Of a DNA stretch of 64,000 nt, positions 44,611-53,915 are shown piece after piece. Source of the stretch: Bacillus sp. FJAT-26390 (lineage in GTDB: Bacteria; Bacillota; Bacilli; Paenibacillales; Paenibacillaceae); assembly GCF_001682865.1 (NCBI RefSeq), contig NZ_MAQX01000022.1, positions 731,639 to 795,638 on the forward strand, in the 5' to 3' direction. The notes under the pieces were generated by a model. It was not told the origin of the DNA. It did not search any database and was given only the letters and a program-made list of their open reading frames with translations. Position numbers and translations under genes: made by a program. Position 1 is the first letter of the stretch. Each line of letters opens with the position of its first letter.

Positions 44611-46875
44611 ATGAGCAAATCGTGGTTTAATCGGCTTTTGCTTTCCTATATGCCGATATTTATTATCGTGGTCACCTTTACCTTTTTCGTTTTTTTTCAA
44701 TTGATTAGTGAACAGGGCCGCAAAGAGGCGATCAATGCGAATAGCATGTTGTCTTTGCAGGCGATGAGGTTAATAGACTCGTCTCTAAGAGCAGTCGATA
44801 ATATGGTGATGAAGGAATCGATTAATAACCAATCGCTAATCCATTTTTTTAACAGCAAAGAGGGCGGCGATCCTTACATCAACATTAGCGCCGTCATGAA
44901 AATGAACGATATGATTGCTTATTATCCGATTATCGATTCGATTTATTTGGTTCGTTACGAAGATCAAGTCGTACTCAGCAATGCGACTAACGGACATATT
45001 GATACGTATCCGGACAAAGCCTTTATCGAGCAATATCGCAACACGATTTCGCAAAAATGGACGAATGTGCGCACGTTTGAACAATTTACCATTTTGAACG
45101 GCAAGAAGGTCGTTAGTCTTGTGAGAGGCGCTCCGTTCATGACGAGTGAAAAAGGAATGATTGTCGTGAATGTGGCGGTTGATTCCTTGCAGCGGTTAGT
45201 GAATGAGCTTTACGATTCAAAAGTCAGCTTCATTCGGATAAAAGACGGAGCGGGCAACGAACTGCTTAAACAGGCAGAACCGGTAAAATCCATGCACATC
45301 TATGCGAATTATAAGTCAAGCTATTCGAATTGGTCCTATATAAGCGGATTTGTGCAAGGAACATTCATTCAAACGGTATCTTTGCTGTACAATGCGTGGT
45401 TTATGATCGGGCTGGCATTGATCGTCGCAGGCCTCATTTGGATGATTTATGTGACAAGGCGCAATGCGAGGCCGGTGGAACAAATTGTTTCGCGCTTCAG
45501 CGGGTATAAGCTGGCGTTATCGGGCAGCAGAAATGAAGCGGGATCTGGACGGATTGATGAATTCGTATTTATTGAATCCGCGCTTGATAATTTGACGGAA
45601 CAGGCCAAACAATATCAGCAGCAATACAAAGAGGATCTGCATTTGCGGACGCGCAATCTGTTTCACCGGCTCATTGAAGAGGGAACGGAGCTCACGCTGG
45701 AGGATTGGCGGCGCGAAGCTGAACGGCTGCAGCTTCCCGCGCCCGCTGAGAGCCATGCGCTGATCGTATTGGAAATAGATAAGTACGGTGAATTTTGCAG
45801 CCATTATTCGAGAAACGATCAAAATCTGTTAAAGTTTGCTTTGCGAAGCATTACTTACGAGCTGTCTTCACGTTCCGGCTATGAAAGCTGGGCGGAATGG
45901 ACGGCTTCATCAAGGCTTAGCGTTATTTTATTCGCAAACGAAGGCGCTGCGGACGTCAAAATGTTAGTTCAGCTGTGCGACAGCATCCGGTCTTGGACCG
46001 AGCAAAACATGAAATTTACGGTAAGCATCGGAATCGGAGAGCCGGCTTTGCATCAGCATGCAATCGCAAAATCTTTTCAGCAGGCGCTTGAAGCGCTTGA
46101 TTATAAAATGGTGCTTGGCGAAAACCGCCTCATTACGCGTGAGGATATGATGAGCCAAGGACAAGTAGAGGTATATTCTTATCTCGGCATCATCCGTTCG
46201 GCCGTCTATGCCTTCCGCAAATCGGAAAATAGCTGGAGGGAGCAATTGGATGATTTGTTCAGCCAGATGAAGCAAGGTTTGCTAACCAAGGATGAGATCA
46301 TGAACGTCATAAATTACTTGCTGTACAGCTTGGGGCGCGAGCTTTCAGGACAGGGCAAGGAATGTCAGGCTATTTGGGAAAGCGAAGCATTGCCGATACT
46401 GACGGATAAATTAGATCATTGCCACTCATTGGAAAATATGCGCGAAGCGATCATTGGCAAAATGGTTGAGCTTGAGGATACGCTTGCGGATATGCGGTAC
46501 AGCGGGCAGCATGCGGGCATCATCTTGGAGATGCGCAAAATGATTGAAGAGGAATATGTGAATCCGAACATGTCGCTTGAATATTTAAGCGAGAAATTTA
46601 ATATGAACGCAAAATACGTGAGCAAGCTGTTCAAAGAGACGACAGGGGAGAAGTTCATCGATTTTTTAATTCATATCCGTTTGAACGAAGCCAAGAGGCT
46701 TCTGCTGGAGTCGCGGAAATCGGTGCAAAGCATCGCCGAAGAGGTAGGCTACACGAATGCGATCTCGTTTACTAGAATATTTAAGAAGGTCGTCGGATCA
46801 TCGCCGGGTGAATACCGTTTAGAGACGCGGAAAGCAGAAAAATGGCTGACGGAGCACGGAAGTGAAAAACGTTAA
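44611..46875 (+). CDS. Membrane-bound AraC-type sensor/regulator (locus C)
   Basis: A 754-residue protein with the same plan as the locus A sensor. It has a helix near residues 10-34, an extracellular domain, a second helix near 254-278 (AWFMIGLALIVAGLIWMIYV), a long cytoplasmic linker, and a C-terminal AraC domain (LEYLSEKFNMNAKYVSKLF and VQSIAEEVGYTNAISFTRIF). ATG 44611 is chosen because GTGAGG lies six bases upstream; ATG 44608 and GTG 44599 are alternatives. It precedes the importer operon of locus C and probably activates it. Confidence 0.87.
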   Translation: MSKSWFNRLLLSYMPIFIIVVTFTFFVFFQLISEQGRKEAINANSMLSLQAMRLIDSSLRAVDNMVMKESINNQSLIHFFNSKEGGDPYINISAVMKMNDMIAYYPIIDSIYLVRYEDQVVLSNATNGHIDTYPDKAFIEQYRNTISQKWTNVRTFEQFTILNGKKVVSLVRGAPFMTSEKGMIVVNVAVDSLQRLVNELYDSKVSFIRIKDGAGNELLKQAEPVKSMHIYANYKSSYSNWSYISGFVQGTFIQTVSLLYNAWFMIGLALIVAGLIWMIYVTRRNARPVEQIVSRFSGYKLALSGSRNEAGSGRIDEFVFIESALDNLTEQAKQYQQQYKEDLHLRTRNLFHRLIEEGTELTLEDWRREAERLQLPAPAESHALIVLEIDKYGEFCSHYSRNDQNLLKFALRSITYELSSRSGYESWAEWTASSRLSVILFANEGAADVKMLVQLCDSIRSWTEQNMKFTVSIGIGEPALHQHAIAKSFQQALEALDYKMVLGENRLITREDMMSQGQVEVYSYLGIIRSAVYAFRKSENSWREQLDDLFSQMKQGLLTKDEIMNVINYLLYSLGRELSGQGKECQAIWESEALPILTDKLDHCHSLENMREAIIGKMVELEDTLADMRYSGQHAGIILEMRKMIEEEYVNPNMSLEYLSEKFNMNAKYVSKLFKETTGEKFIDFLIHIRLNEAKRLLLESRKSVQSIAEEVGYTNAISFTRIFKKVVGSSPGEYRLETRKAEKWLTEHGSEKR

Positions 46876-46902
46876 GGATAAGAATATCGTTTACCCAAAT
46901 GG

Positions 46903-46936
46903 ACGGCAGCACCGGCTGTATAAGGTGCTGCCGTTT
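46903..46936 (+). terminator. Hairpin after the locus C sensor
   Basis: ACGGCAGCACC pairs perfectly with GGTGCTGCCGT (46903-46913 with 46924-46934). The 3' tail is only TTCT, so it is a strong stem but a poor T-run. Confidence 0.6.
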
Positions 46937-47022
46937 CTCGTGCAGCAATAATTGCGAAAAAGGTTAGGCCGGCAATTAATGTATCTTGTGGCATGGAGAG
47001 AACGGATTATAGAATGATCACA

Positions 47023-47036
47023 TGAAAGCGCAACCA
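47023..47036 (+). promoter_or_regulatory. Possible CcpA (cre) site before importer C
   Basis: The 14-mer TGAAAGCGCAACCA fits the catabolite-response consensus TGWAANCGNTNWCA at all but two positions. It is 31 bp before the TTG start of the LplB gene and just after a weak promoter-like pair (TTGTGG 46986, TATAGA 47008, 16-bp spacer), a position where CcpA would repress transcription. Confidence 0.35.
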
Positions 47037-47067
47037 CAAACGAGGCTGTTGAAAAGGAGGTAAGCCC

Positions 47068-48033
47068 TTGTCCAAACTTAATCATGAATGGCAACCCGTT
47101 TCAGTCCCCCTTGCCCCGGCAGCGAGGCGTTATGCACCTTTGCGAAAGATGGCGCGCCACTGGCAATTGTATTTCGTCATTCTGCTGCCGATCGCTTATC
47201 TCATTATTTTCAAGTATGTACCGATGGCAGGCATCATGATCGCATTCAAGGACTACAACGTCATTAAAGGCATTTTTGGAAGCGAATGGGTTGGATTGAA
47301 ATACTTTAATCAGTTTTTTGACTCTCCTAACTTCTGGTTGTATATGAAAAACACGCTCGGCATTAGCCTTTATGGCTTGCTTGTCGGGTTCCCAGCGCCG
47401 ATACTGCTAGCGCTAGCGCTTAATGAAGTGCGCAATGGGTTGTTTAAAAAAAGCGTGCAGCTGGTCTCTTATGCGCCTTACTTTATTTCGACGGTTATTA
47501 TGGTATCTATATTAATCGTAAATTTGACGCCTAATGTCGGAATAGTCAGCAAGCTGTTCCAGATGCTCGGCGTCGAAAATACAAATTTTATGGGCATCCC
47601 GTCATTGTTTAAATCCATTTATGTTTGGTCGGATGTGTGGCAGCATACCGGCTACGGTGCCATTATCTATATTGCGGCTTTAGCGGGTGTCAATCCGGAG
47701 CTGTACGAAGCGGCGAAGGTCGATGGCGCATCTAGAATTCAAAAAATAATTAATGTCGACATTCCAAGCTTGATCCCGGTATCCGTCATTCTTCTTATTC
47801 TTAACCTAGGCAATCTAATGAAGCTGGGATTTGAGAAAATCTATTTGATGCAAAATCCGCTTAATCTTGCGACTTCCGAGGTCATTTCCACTTATGTGTA
47901 CAAGGTGGGCTTGCTTGGCTCAAGCTTCAGCTTCTCGGCGGCGATTGGCGTCTTTAACTCGATTATCAATTTAACCTTGCTAATTGTCGTGAACTATATC
48001 GCTAGAAAGCTATCGAATAATAGCTTGTGGTAG
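47068..48033 (+). CDS. ABC sugar importer permease, LplB type (locus C)
   Basis: A 321-residue permease with an extended cytoplasmic N-terminus, six helices, and the EAA loop EAAKVDGASRIQKIINVDIPSL near residue 217. The start is a TTG at 47068 with AAGGAGG seven bases upstream. It begins the third importer operon, again without an ATPase gene. Confidence 0.9.
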   Translation: MSKLNHEWQPVSVPLAPAARRYAPLRKMARHWQLYFVILLPIAYLIIFKYVPMAGIMIAFKDYNVIKGIFGSEWVGLKYFNQFFDSPNFWLYMKNTLGISLYGLLVGFPAPILLALALNEVRNGLFKKSVQLVSYAPYFISTVIMVSILIVNLTPNVGIVSKLFQMLGVENTNFMGIPSLFKSIYVWSDVWQHTGYGAIIYIAALAGVNPELYEAAKVDGASRIQKIINVDIPSLIPVSVILLILNLGNLMKLGFEKIYLMQNPLNLATSEVISTYVYKVGLLGSSFSFSAAIGVFNSIINLTLLIVVNYIARKLSNNSLW

Positions 48034-48089
48034 CTGCCGCGCTTCATGCAAGTTTGCTAGCGCCCAGGTTCGGGTAGAGAGGAGACCTT

Positions 48090-48989
48090 ATGGCTAAAAA
48101 CGTATCCATTCGCGAGTCAAACGGAGACCGCTTATTCATGGTATTGATTTACACTTTTCTGACCTTGGTTCTATTGGTCGTGCTGCTGCCGCTGCTCTAC
48201 ATCTTAAGCTCATCATTCAGTTCGCCGCAGGCTGTCGTCTCCGGCAAGGTATGGCTGTTCCCGGTTCAATTCACATTGGACGGTTATAAGGCAGTATTCA
48301 ACAATCCTCAGATCGGTACCGGCTTTATGAACTCGTTGTACTATACGGTTGTTGGCACGTTAATCAACGTTGTGCTGACGGTGATGCTTGCTTATCCGCT
48401 GGCAAGGAAAACGTTCTACGGACGCCATTTCTTCATGATTCTTCTCGTCATTACGATGATGTTCGAGGGGGGCCTGATCCCGTATTATTTGGTCGTGAAG
48501 GAATTGCATCTGCTGGATACCCGCTGGGCTATGATTTTACCGGGAGCGCTAGCCGTATTCCAAGTCATTATAGCGAGAACCTTTTTCCAGACGAGTATTC
48601 CGGATGAGCTGGCAGAGGCTGCCGATTTAGACGGCTGCAGCGATATTCGTTTTATATTCAGTATCGTGCTGCCGCTTTCCAAACCGATACTCGCCGTTAT
48701 GATGCTGATGTATGCGGTGGGACACTGGAATGCGTATTTCGACGCCCTTATTTTCCTGCGCTCGCCGGATCTGTTCCCTTTGCAGATTGTTCTGCGCAAC
48801 GTGCTTATTCTTAATACGGTGGACGCGTCGATGATCGCCAATGCCAATCAGATGCTTGCCCAGCAGGGATTAAAGGACCTGCTCAAATATTCATTAATCG
48901 TCGTTGCCAGCGGTCCGGTGCTCATTATTTATCCATTTGTTCAGAAATATTTCGTAAAGGGTGTCATGATCGGTTCGTTAAAGGGCTGA
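48090..48989 (+). CDS. ABC sugar importer permease, LplC/YtcP type (locus C)
   Basis: A 299-residue permease with the EAA loop AEAADLDGCSDIRFIFSIVLPL near residue 178 and the C-terminus FVQKYFVKGVMIGSLKG. GAGAGGAG precedes ATG 48090. The 56-bp gap from LplB holds no terminator. Confidence 0.9.
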   Translation: MAKNVSIRESNGDRLFMVLIYTFLTLVLLVVLLPLLYILSSSFSSPQAVVSGKVWLFPVQFTLDGYKAVFNNPQIGTGFMNSLYYTVVGTLINVVLTVMLAYPLARKTFYGRHFFMILLVITMMFEGGLIPYYLVVKELHLLDTRWAMILPGALAVFQVIIARTFFQTSIPDELAEAADLDGCSDIRFIFSIVLPLSKPILAVMMLMYAVGHWNAYFDALIFLRSPDLFPLQIVLRNVLILNTVDASMIANANQMLAQQGLKDLLKYSLIVVASGPVLIIYPFVQKYFVKGVMIGSLKG

Positions 48990-49105
48990 ACAGCTGTCAT
49001 TCTATGAAGGGGGGATGGGTTGCCTTTGGGGCCGAGGCGGTCATTCAAATAAGCCATTGCCGGTTACGGGGAGTATTACGGATATAACAAGGAGGAGTCG
49101 TTTAG

Positions 49106-50812
49106 ATGAGAAAAGGTTGGAAAAAATCCAGTGCAATCTTGTTGTGTATCGTACTTAGCTGTGCCGTTTTCCTTGCTGCGTGCAGCAAAAATTCGGGGAC
49201 GCCTAATAATGGTCAGACAGAAGGCGGACAGACGGCAACGAATCAAGCAAAAGAGGATGTCTTCACTGAGGTAGGCACATTTCCGATAGTGAACAAGCAG
49301 CTGACGCTGAAAATGTTCGCCCCGCAGCTTCCGACGATCGAGAACATGGAGACAAATGCTTTTACGAAGTTTTTGGAAGAGAAGACGAACATTAAAATCG
49401 CATGGGATCTTGTCCCTAACAATTCCATCGAAGACCGCAAGCAGTTGATGCTGGCGAGCGGCGATTATCCGGAAGTGATTTTGCACGGCAACCTGACTAG
49501 GGAAGAGCAGATGAAATACGGGAAGCAGGGCGTGTTTATTCCTCTGAATGATTTGATCGAAAAGTATGCTCCTACGATCAAGAAGGCGCTTGCTGATATT
49601 CCTTATATGAAATCATCGATAACGGCTCCAGACGGCAACATCTACGCGCTGCCGCAAATCAATGAATGCTACCACTGTGATAACGGGTTAAAGCTTTGGA
49701 TCAACAAGGCTTGGCTTGATAAGCTCGGTCTTCAGCTGCCGACGACAACGGATGAATTCTACGAAGTGTTGAAGGCATTCAAGGAACAGGACCCAAATGG
49801 CAACGGGAAAAAGGATGAGCTTCCGCTTACGGGCTCGGATGAGATGTGGGCAGGGAATGTGTCCGCATTTCTAATGAACGCCTTCATTGTGGATGATTAT
49901 ACCGAGAAAAACGCCGGCACCTTCTTATCCGTAAAGGATGGCAAGGTTGACTTCACGGCGAATAAGGAGGAATGGAAGCAAGGGCTTGCGTACTTGAACA
50001 AATTGTACAAGGAAGGATTAATCGATCCGGCAGCCTTTACGCAAAATGCCGACGCCATCCAGCAGCTGGCTAACCGGGAAACGGATAACATTATGGGCGC
50101 TGCGACGACGGCACTTATAAGCTATGCCTATAATATGACGGATGCACAGCCAAGGCACAAAGATTATGTGACGCTGCCTCCGCTTAAAGGTCCTAATGGC
50201 GTTCAGCAGACGCTTAACTTCGCCGGCATTAGCAAATCTCAATTTGCCATTACGAACAAGGCGACAGAAGAGCAGCAGATTGCCGCGATACGTCTGGCTG
50301 ACTACTTGTACACGGAAGAAGCAATCGTCCTGCAGGAGTCCGGCCCTGAAAATAAGGGCTGGCGCAAAGCGGCGGAGGGTGAACTCGACCTCGACGGGAA
50401 GCAGGCCAAATATTCCGTCATTCAACAAGAGAAAAAGCAGACGCATAACGACGGATGGGAACAGATCGGACCTTCCCTTCGCACGTATGAATACCGTTCC
50501 TCTTGGATGGCTATTCAGGACCCGCTTGCAGAAGGCGGCTACGGAACGCGCTTGAACACGGAATCGAAAAAATATGAGCCTTTCCACTCCAAGGAAATGT
50601 ATCCTAACGGCGTATTCATTGCGCAGGAAGATGCCGAAATCGCAGCCCAGCTGAAAACGACGATCGTTGATTATACGAAGTCGAATATGGCGCAGTTTAT
50701 TACAGGCTCCAAAGATATAAGCAAGGAATGGGATGCTTATGTGAAGGGCTTTGACGGTTTGCAGCTTGGTCAATACATCGACATTTATCAGAAAGCGTTA
50801 AGCACTCCATAA
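49106..50812 (+). CDS. ABC sugar importer, solute-binding lipoprotein (locus C)
   Basis: A 568-residue lipoprotein. The signal peptide ends in the lipobox VFLAACSK, then a Thr/Gln/Gly-rich spacer and the binding fold (DYPEVILHGNLTREEQ, GNVSAFLMNAFIVDDY, LADYLYTEEAIVLQESGPENKGWR). GGAGGAG precedes ATG 49106. It completes the importer with the two permeases just upstream; the fucosidase encoded 85 bp downstream suggests a fucose-containing ligand. Confidence 0.9.
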   Translation: MRKGWKKSSAILLCIVLSCAVFLAACSKNSGTPNNGQTEGGQTATNQAKEDVFTEVGTFPIVNKQLTLKMFAPQLPTIENMETNAFTKFLEEKTNIKIAWDLVPNNSIEDRKQLMLASGDYPEVILHGNLTREEQMKYGKQGVFIPLNDLIEKYAPTIKKALADIPYMKSSITAPDGNIYALPQINECYHCDNGLKLWINKAWLDKLGLQLPTTTDEFYEVLKAFKEQDPNGNGKKDELPLTGSDEMWAGNVSAFLMNAFIVDDYTEKNAGTFLSVKDGKVDFTANKEEWKQGLAYLNKLYKEGLIDPAAFTQNADAIQQLANRETDNIMGAATTALISYAYNMTDAQPRHKDYVTLPPLKGPNGVQQTLNFAGISKSQFAITNKATEEQQIAAIRLADYLYTEEAIVLQESGPENKGWRKAAEGELDLDGKQAKYSVIQQEKKQTHNDGWEQIGPSLRTYEYRSSWMAIQDPLAEGGYGTRLNTESKKYEPFHSKEMYPNGVFIAQEDAEIAAQLKTTIVDYTKSNMAQFITGSKDISKEWDAYVKGFDGLQLGQYIDIYQKALSTP

Positions 50813-50896
50813 CCATTAAGAAGAGAAGGCCGCTTCGCGGGCCATATGTCTGCGGAGCGGTCGTATTCGTAACCGACTTTAGGAGGTTTTGCAACG

Positions 50897-52306
50897 ATGA
50901 GCGATCAAATGCTGGATCATCTGCAAGAAGAGACAGAAGAGCAAGTGCTGCATGAAGGCGTCCATAATTTTAGCAGCGAGCGCGAATACGTGCGCCCGAG
51001 CAATCCGACGACGCTGGAGCGTCTGGAATGGTTTAAGGATCAGAAGCTTGCGCTGATGATGCACTGGGGACCTTATTCCCAGATTGGAGTAGTCGAATCC
51101 TGGGCTCTTAGCGATGAAGACCAGGATTGGTCACGTGAAGGCATTGATTGGGAGACGGATGGGGAAGCGTTCAAGCGCCAATATTTTGATTTGAACAAGA
51201 CGTTTAACCCGATTCGCTTTCAGCCCGAGGAATGGGCGGAACTCGCTGAAGAAAACGGATTTAAATATTTAATTTTTACGACGAAGCATCATGACGGCTT
51301 CTGCATGTGGGATACAAAAACGACGGAGTATCGCATCACTGGCGAGCAAACGCCTTTTCACACGCATAAATACGCCGATGTCTGCCGCCATGTATTCGAC
51401 GCTTTCCGGGCGAAGGGGCTCGCTATCGCCGCTTATTTCTCCAAAGCGGACTGGCATACGCCTTACTACTGGGCGCCGGATATGGAGCGCAGCCTTACCA
51501 ACACGCGGCGCGGGCCGACTTATGATCCGCAGCAGCATCCCGAGCTTTGGAATAAGTTTGTCAACTTTACGCATGAGCAGATTACGGAATTATTGACCGA
51601 GTACGGCAGAATTGACGTCCTTTGGCTCGATGCTGGCTGGGTTAGGCCGCTCCGAAGCGGACAGGATATTCGGCTTGGCGAAGTCGTGGAGAAGGCTAGG
51701 GAGCATCAGCCGTGGCTGCTATCGGCAGACCGGACGGTAGGAGGCCCATATGAAAACTACGTCACGCCAGAGCAGACGATCCCGTCCGAGGCGATGAATA
51801 TTCCGTGGGAGAGCAACATTACGATGGGCACTTCCTTCTCGTTCCGATATGAAGATAACTATAAGCCGACCCGCCAAATCGTGAGGATTTTGCTAGAGGT
51901 TGTTGCCAAGGGAGGGAACTTGGCGCTAAACGTTGCTCCGCAGCCGGATGGCAGGCTGCCGGCAGGCGCAATCAAGCGCATGAAGGAGCTTGGCGCGTGG
52001 CTGCAGGTGAACGGAGAAGCGATTTATGGCACTCGCATTTGCGCGCCATACTTCACTGGCAGCCAAGCCTTCACGCAAAAAGGCGATGCGGTCTATTGCT
52101 CTTGCCTGTATCCATCTGCGGACTCGGAAGTTTCCGAGACGATTTTTATTCCGTTTAACGATTCGCTTGAATCGGTAGAGCTTATAGGTATGGAAGGAAA
52201 GCTGAGCTGGACGCGCGAAGCTGATGGGATCACGGTTCAGCTGCCTGCGGCTGCGATTTCGGAAAATGCGCCGATCGCGCATGTGTTCCGGTTGCTGAGA
52301 AAATAG
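50897..52306 (+). CDS. Alpha-L-fucosidase, GH29 (second copy)
   Basis: A 469-residue retaining alpha-fucosidase. MMHWGPYSQIGVVESWAL and LIFTTKHHDGFCMWDTKTTEY are the family signatures. D245 in DVLWLDAGWVRP is the predicted nucleophile, and E in MNIPWESNITM is a likely acid/base candidate. No signal peptide is present. TAGGAGG lies before ATG 50897. It differs from the first GH29 in length and in the acid/base region, so the two probably cut different fucose linkages. It closes locus C before a strong terminator. Confidence 0.92.
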   Translation: MSDQMLDHLQEETEEQVLHEGVHNFSSEREYVRPSNPTTLERLEWFKDQKLALMMHWGPYSQIGVVESWALSDEDQDWSREGIDWETDGEAFKRQYFDLNKTFNPIRFQPEEWAELAEENGFKYLIFTTKHHDGFCMWDTKTTEYRITGEQTPFHTHKYADVCRHVFDAFRAKGLAIAAYFSKADWHTPYYWAPDMERSLTNTRRGPTYDPQQHPELWNKFVNFTHEQITELLTEYGRIDVLWLDAGWVRPLRSGQDIRLGEVVEKAREHQPWLLSADRTVGGPYENYVTPEQTIPSEAMNIPWESNITMGTSFSFRYEDNYKPTRQIVRILLEVVAKGGNLALNVAPQPDGRLPAGAIKRMKELGAWLQVNGEAIYGTRICAPYFTGSQAFTQKGDAVYCSCLYPSADSEVSETIFIPFNDSLESVELIGMEGKLSWTREADGITVQLPAAAISENAPIAHVFRLLRK

Positions 52307-52320
52307 TATGCCGAGCTACT

Positions 52321-52358
52321 AAAGCTGGTTTTGGGCGAGAAGCCAAAACCAGCTTTTT
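52321..52358 (+). terminator. Terminator closing glycan locus C
   Basis: A perfect 14-bp stem (AAAGCTGGTTTTGG 52321-52334 with 52343-52356), 8-nt loop, then T-run. Confidence 0.92.
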
Positions 52359-52460
52359 GCGAGTAGAGATGGCAAGCCGCTTGAAAAAATCGAAGTAATT
52401 TCTTGATAATATGGTAACTGGGGTTTATGGTTAGGAAAGAAAGGTTTCCGGAAATGGGGC

Positions 52461-53291
52461 GTGTTTTTATTGAATATCCAATCGTTTTGCGAAGGCATTA
52501 AGCTTGACCCTGCTGCTGCGCAGCAATTGTATGCGTATCGTATGGATGAAGAGGCGTATGAAGCGCATAAACAATATTTTTATGCGGACCGCGTCTCCTT
52601 CTTTGAAAGTGTAAAGCAAACGACAAGCTATCGAGAACGGTTACTCTATTTATTTGTCAGGTTCGGGGTAGATGCCTATGAGGAGTACCGAATCCGAGGT
52701 ATCAGCGATGAAATCTATTATGCTACTTTCTCGGATATTGAAATTTGGAGCTCTACTTGTAAGCATGATTTTGGTGAATACGGCATCGAAGAATATAACT
52801 GGCTGCAGGAGCATGTTCAGCTTCGTTTGTTCCGGCTCGGAAGGCTGCAATTCCAGCCTATTGCCCTTGACCGTGACTTAGAAGCAGATGGCCGGAAACT
52901 AGCAAAGCATCAAATTGTGCTTAATGTCCACATTCCGTCAGGAGAGCCGTTAACGCCTCAAGGCGTGAAGAAGTCGTTTGAGCTTGCGAGAGCTTTTTTT
53001 AGAGGCGTATCTCCGGTTTACGTTTGTCACTCATGGCTGCTTTACCCGGAGCTGAGCAAGGTTTTGAGCGCGGACTCGAATATTTTGCAGTTTCAAAAAC
53101 AGTTTTACATTTATGAAGTTGATGAACATGCGAGGGAAGCCGAACAAAGAATATTTAATAGGGTAAGAGCTGATCCTGCCGAATATGAAGCGCAAACAAG
53201 CTTGCAGCGCAGCGCTAAAGCTTATTTGCTTGCCGGCCATAAGCTCGGAAGCGGATATGGAATTATGCTGGATGGGGCCTCATCGATCTAA
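52461..53291 (+). CDS. Acyltransferase-like protein (NAT_N/GNAT-like C-terminal)
   Basis: A 276-residue protein that I match, with moderate certainty, to the acyltransferase family having an N-terminal helical domain and a GNAT-like C-terminal domain. Motifs are RLLYLFVRFGVDAYEEYRIRG and DFGEYGIEEYNWLQEHV, then LRLFRLGRLQFQP, LNVHIPSGEPL and PVYVCHSWLLYPEL. These C-terminal motifs are the part that looks like an acyl-CoA-dependent transferase. The substrate is unknown. The start is GTG 52461 or TTG 52470; neither has a strong ribosome site. It is a single gene between two terminators. Confidence 0.65.
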   Translation: MFLLNIQSFCEGIKLDPAAAQQLYAYRMDEEAYEAHKQYFYADRVSFFESVKQTTSYRERLLYLFVRFGVDAYEEYRIRGISDEIYYATFSDIEIWSSTCKHDFGEYGIEEYNWLQEHVQLRLFRLGRLQFQPIALDRDLEADGRKLAKHQIVLNVHIPSGEPLTPQGVKKSFELARAFFRGVSPVYVCHSWLLYPELSKVLSADSNILQFQKQFYIYEVDEHAREAEQRIFNRVRADPAEYEAQTSLQRSAKAYLLAGHKLGSGYGIMLDGASSI

Positions 53292-53310
53292 GTGATGAGG
53301 TTCTTTTTTT
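53278..53310 (+). terminator. Terminator overlapping the acyltransferase stop codon
   Basis: CCTCATC (53278-53284) pairs with GATGAGG (53294-53300), then a run of T. The 5' arm is inside the coding sequence and the loop holds the TAA. Confidence 0.85.
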
Positions 53311-53368
53311 ATGTTCTGTTCGGGTTTGTTAATGGCTGACATATGTTGAAAAGTTAACATAATCCATA

Positions 53369-53407
53369 AGCTGACATTGGTTTTAATGCCAAAGTCAGCT
53401 TTTTTTG
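53369..53407 (+). terminator. Second, orphan terminator
   Basis: AGCTGAC (53369-53375) pairs with GTCAGCT (53394-53400), with an inner TTGG/CCAA pairing, followed by seven T. It lies about 60 bp after a first complete terminator. Confidence 0.8.
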
Positions 53408-53514
53408 TTTTTACTTTTTGTAAAAATTTAGTCGAGATAGAAATTTATCTTTTAGTTCTTTTGGATTATATCCGTTTTTTAATTAATTTTAAAAGTTTAT
53501 GAGCGATTTCGGAA

Positions 53515-53528
53515 GGTGAGCGCTTTCA
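53515..53528 (-). promoter_or_regulatory. cre-like site
   Basis: Read on the minus strand, TGAAAGCGCTCACC matches TGWAANCGNTNWCA at every position except the last. It is about 400 bp before the MacA-like start and 270 bp before the nearest promoter, so its role in repression there is doubtful. Confidence 0.3.
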
Positions 53529-53787
53529 AATAACGCTGGCTTTGGAAGAAAAATCAAGTCTGCTTGTACGTTTTTCAACTCAAACCTAGGGACTCGTTGG
53601 CTTGCCGGCATGCTGTTTGTATTTCAGAAATAATAATTGGCGTTCGAAAAAAAGCGCTAAAAGTCCTATCAGAAATAAAAGGGCTTTATTCCTCTGTTGA
53701 ATCGATTCGTTCAAATGTGAGGCAGGCCTTTGGAGATAGGTCTTAGGACTAGCACTCCATAAATAGAAAAATTTACAATAATATAAG

Positions 53788-53815
53788 TTGACCAATGCCG
53801 TTTCTGTGTTATTAT
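53788..53815 (+). promoter_or_regulatory. Sigma-A promoter for the efflux operon
   Basis: TTGACC (53788) and TATTAT (53810) each match the consensus at five of six bases, with a 16-bp spacer. This predicts a start near 53822, about 95 bp before the MacA-like start codon. Confidence 0.5.
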
Positions 53816-53915
53816 TTTGAATAAATGCATACATAACTGGAATCGACTGGATAAAATCGGAGGGAAGGACACCAATTAAGATCGGGTTTACTTACACAAA
53901 GAAAAGGTGGATGCC

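Larger units (their letters stand above)
53292..53915. other. 624-bp gap: two terminators, cre-like site, promoter
   Basis: No gene is called. A 60-codon frame at 53564-53746 lacks a ribosome site. The gap holds the tail of one terminator, a second terminator with no obvious gene of its own (53369-53407), a catabolite-response-like 14-mer (53515-53528), an AT-rich stretch, and a sigma-A-type promoter (53788-53815) for the efflux genes. The 60 bases between the two terminators could encode a very small RNA, but I have no further support. Confidence 0.5.

Noticed and set aside
53564..53746. A 60-codon frame upstream of the MacA-like gene
   Set aside because: No ribosome site and AT-rich sequence within a promoter region.
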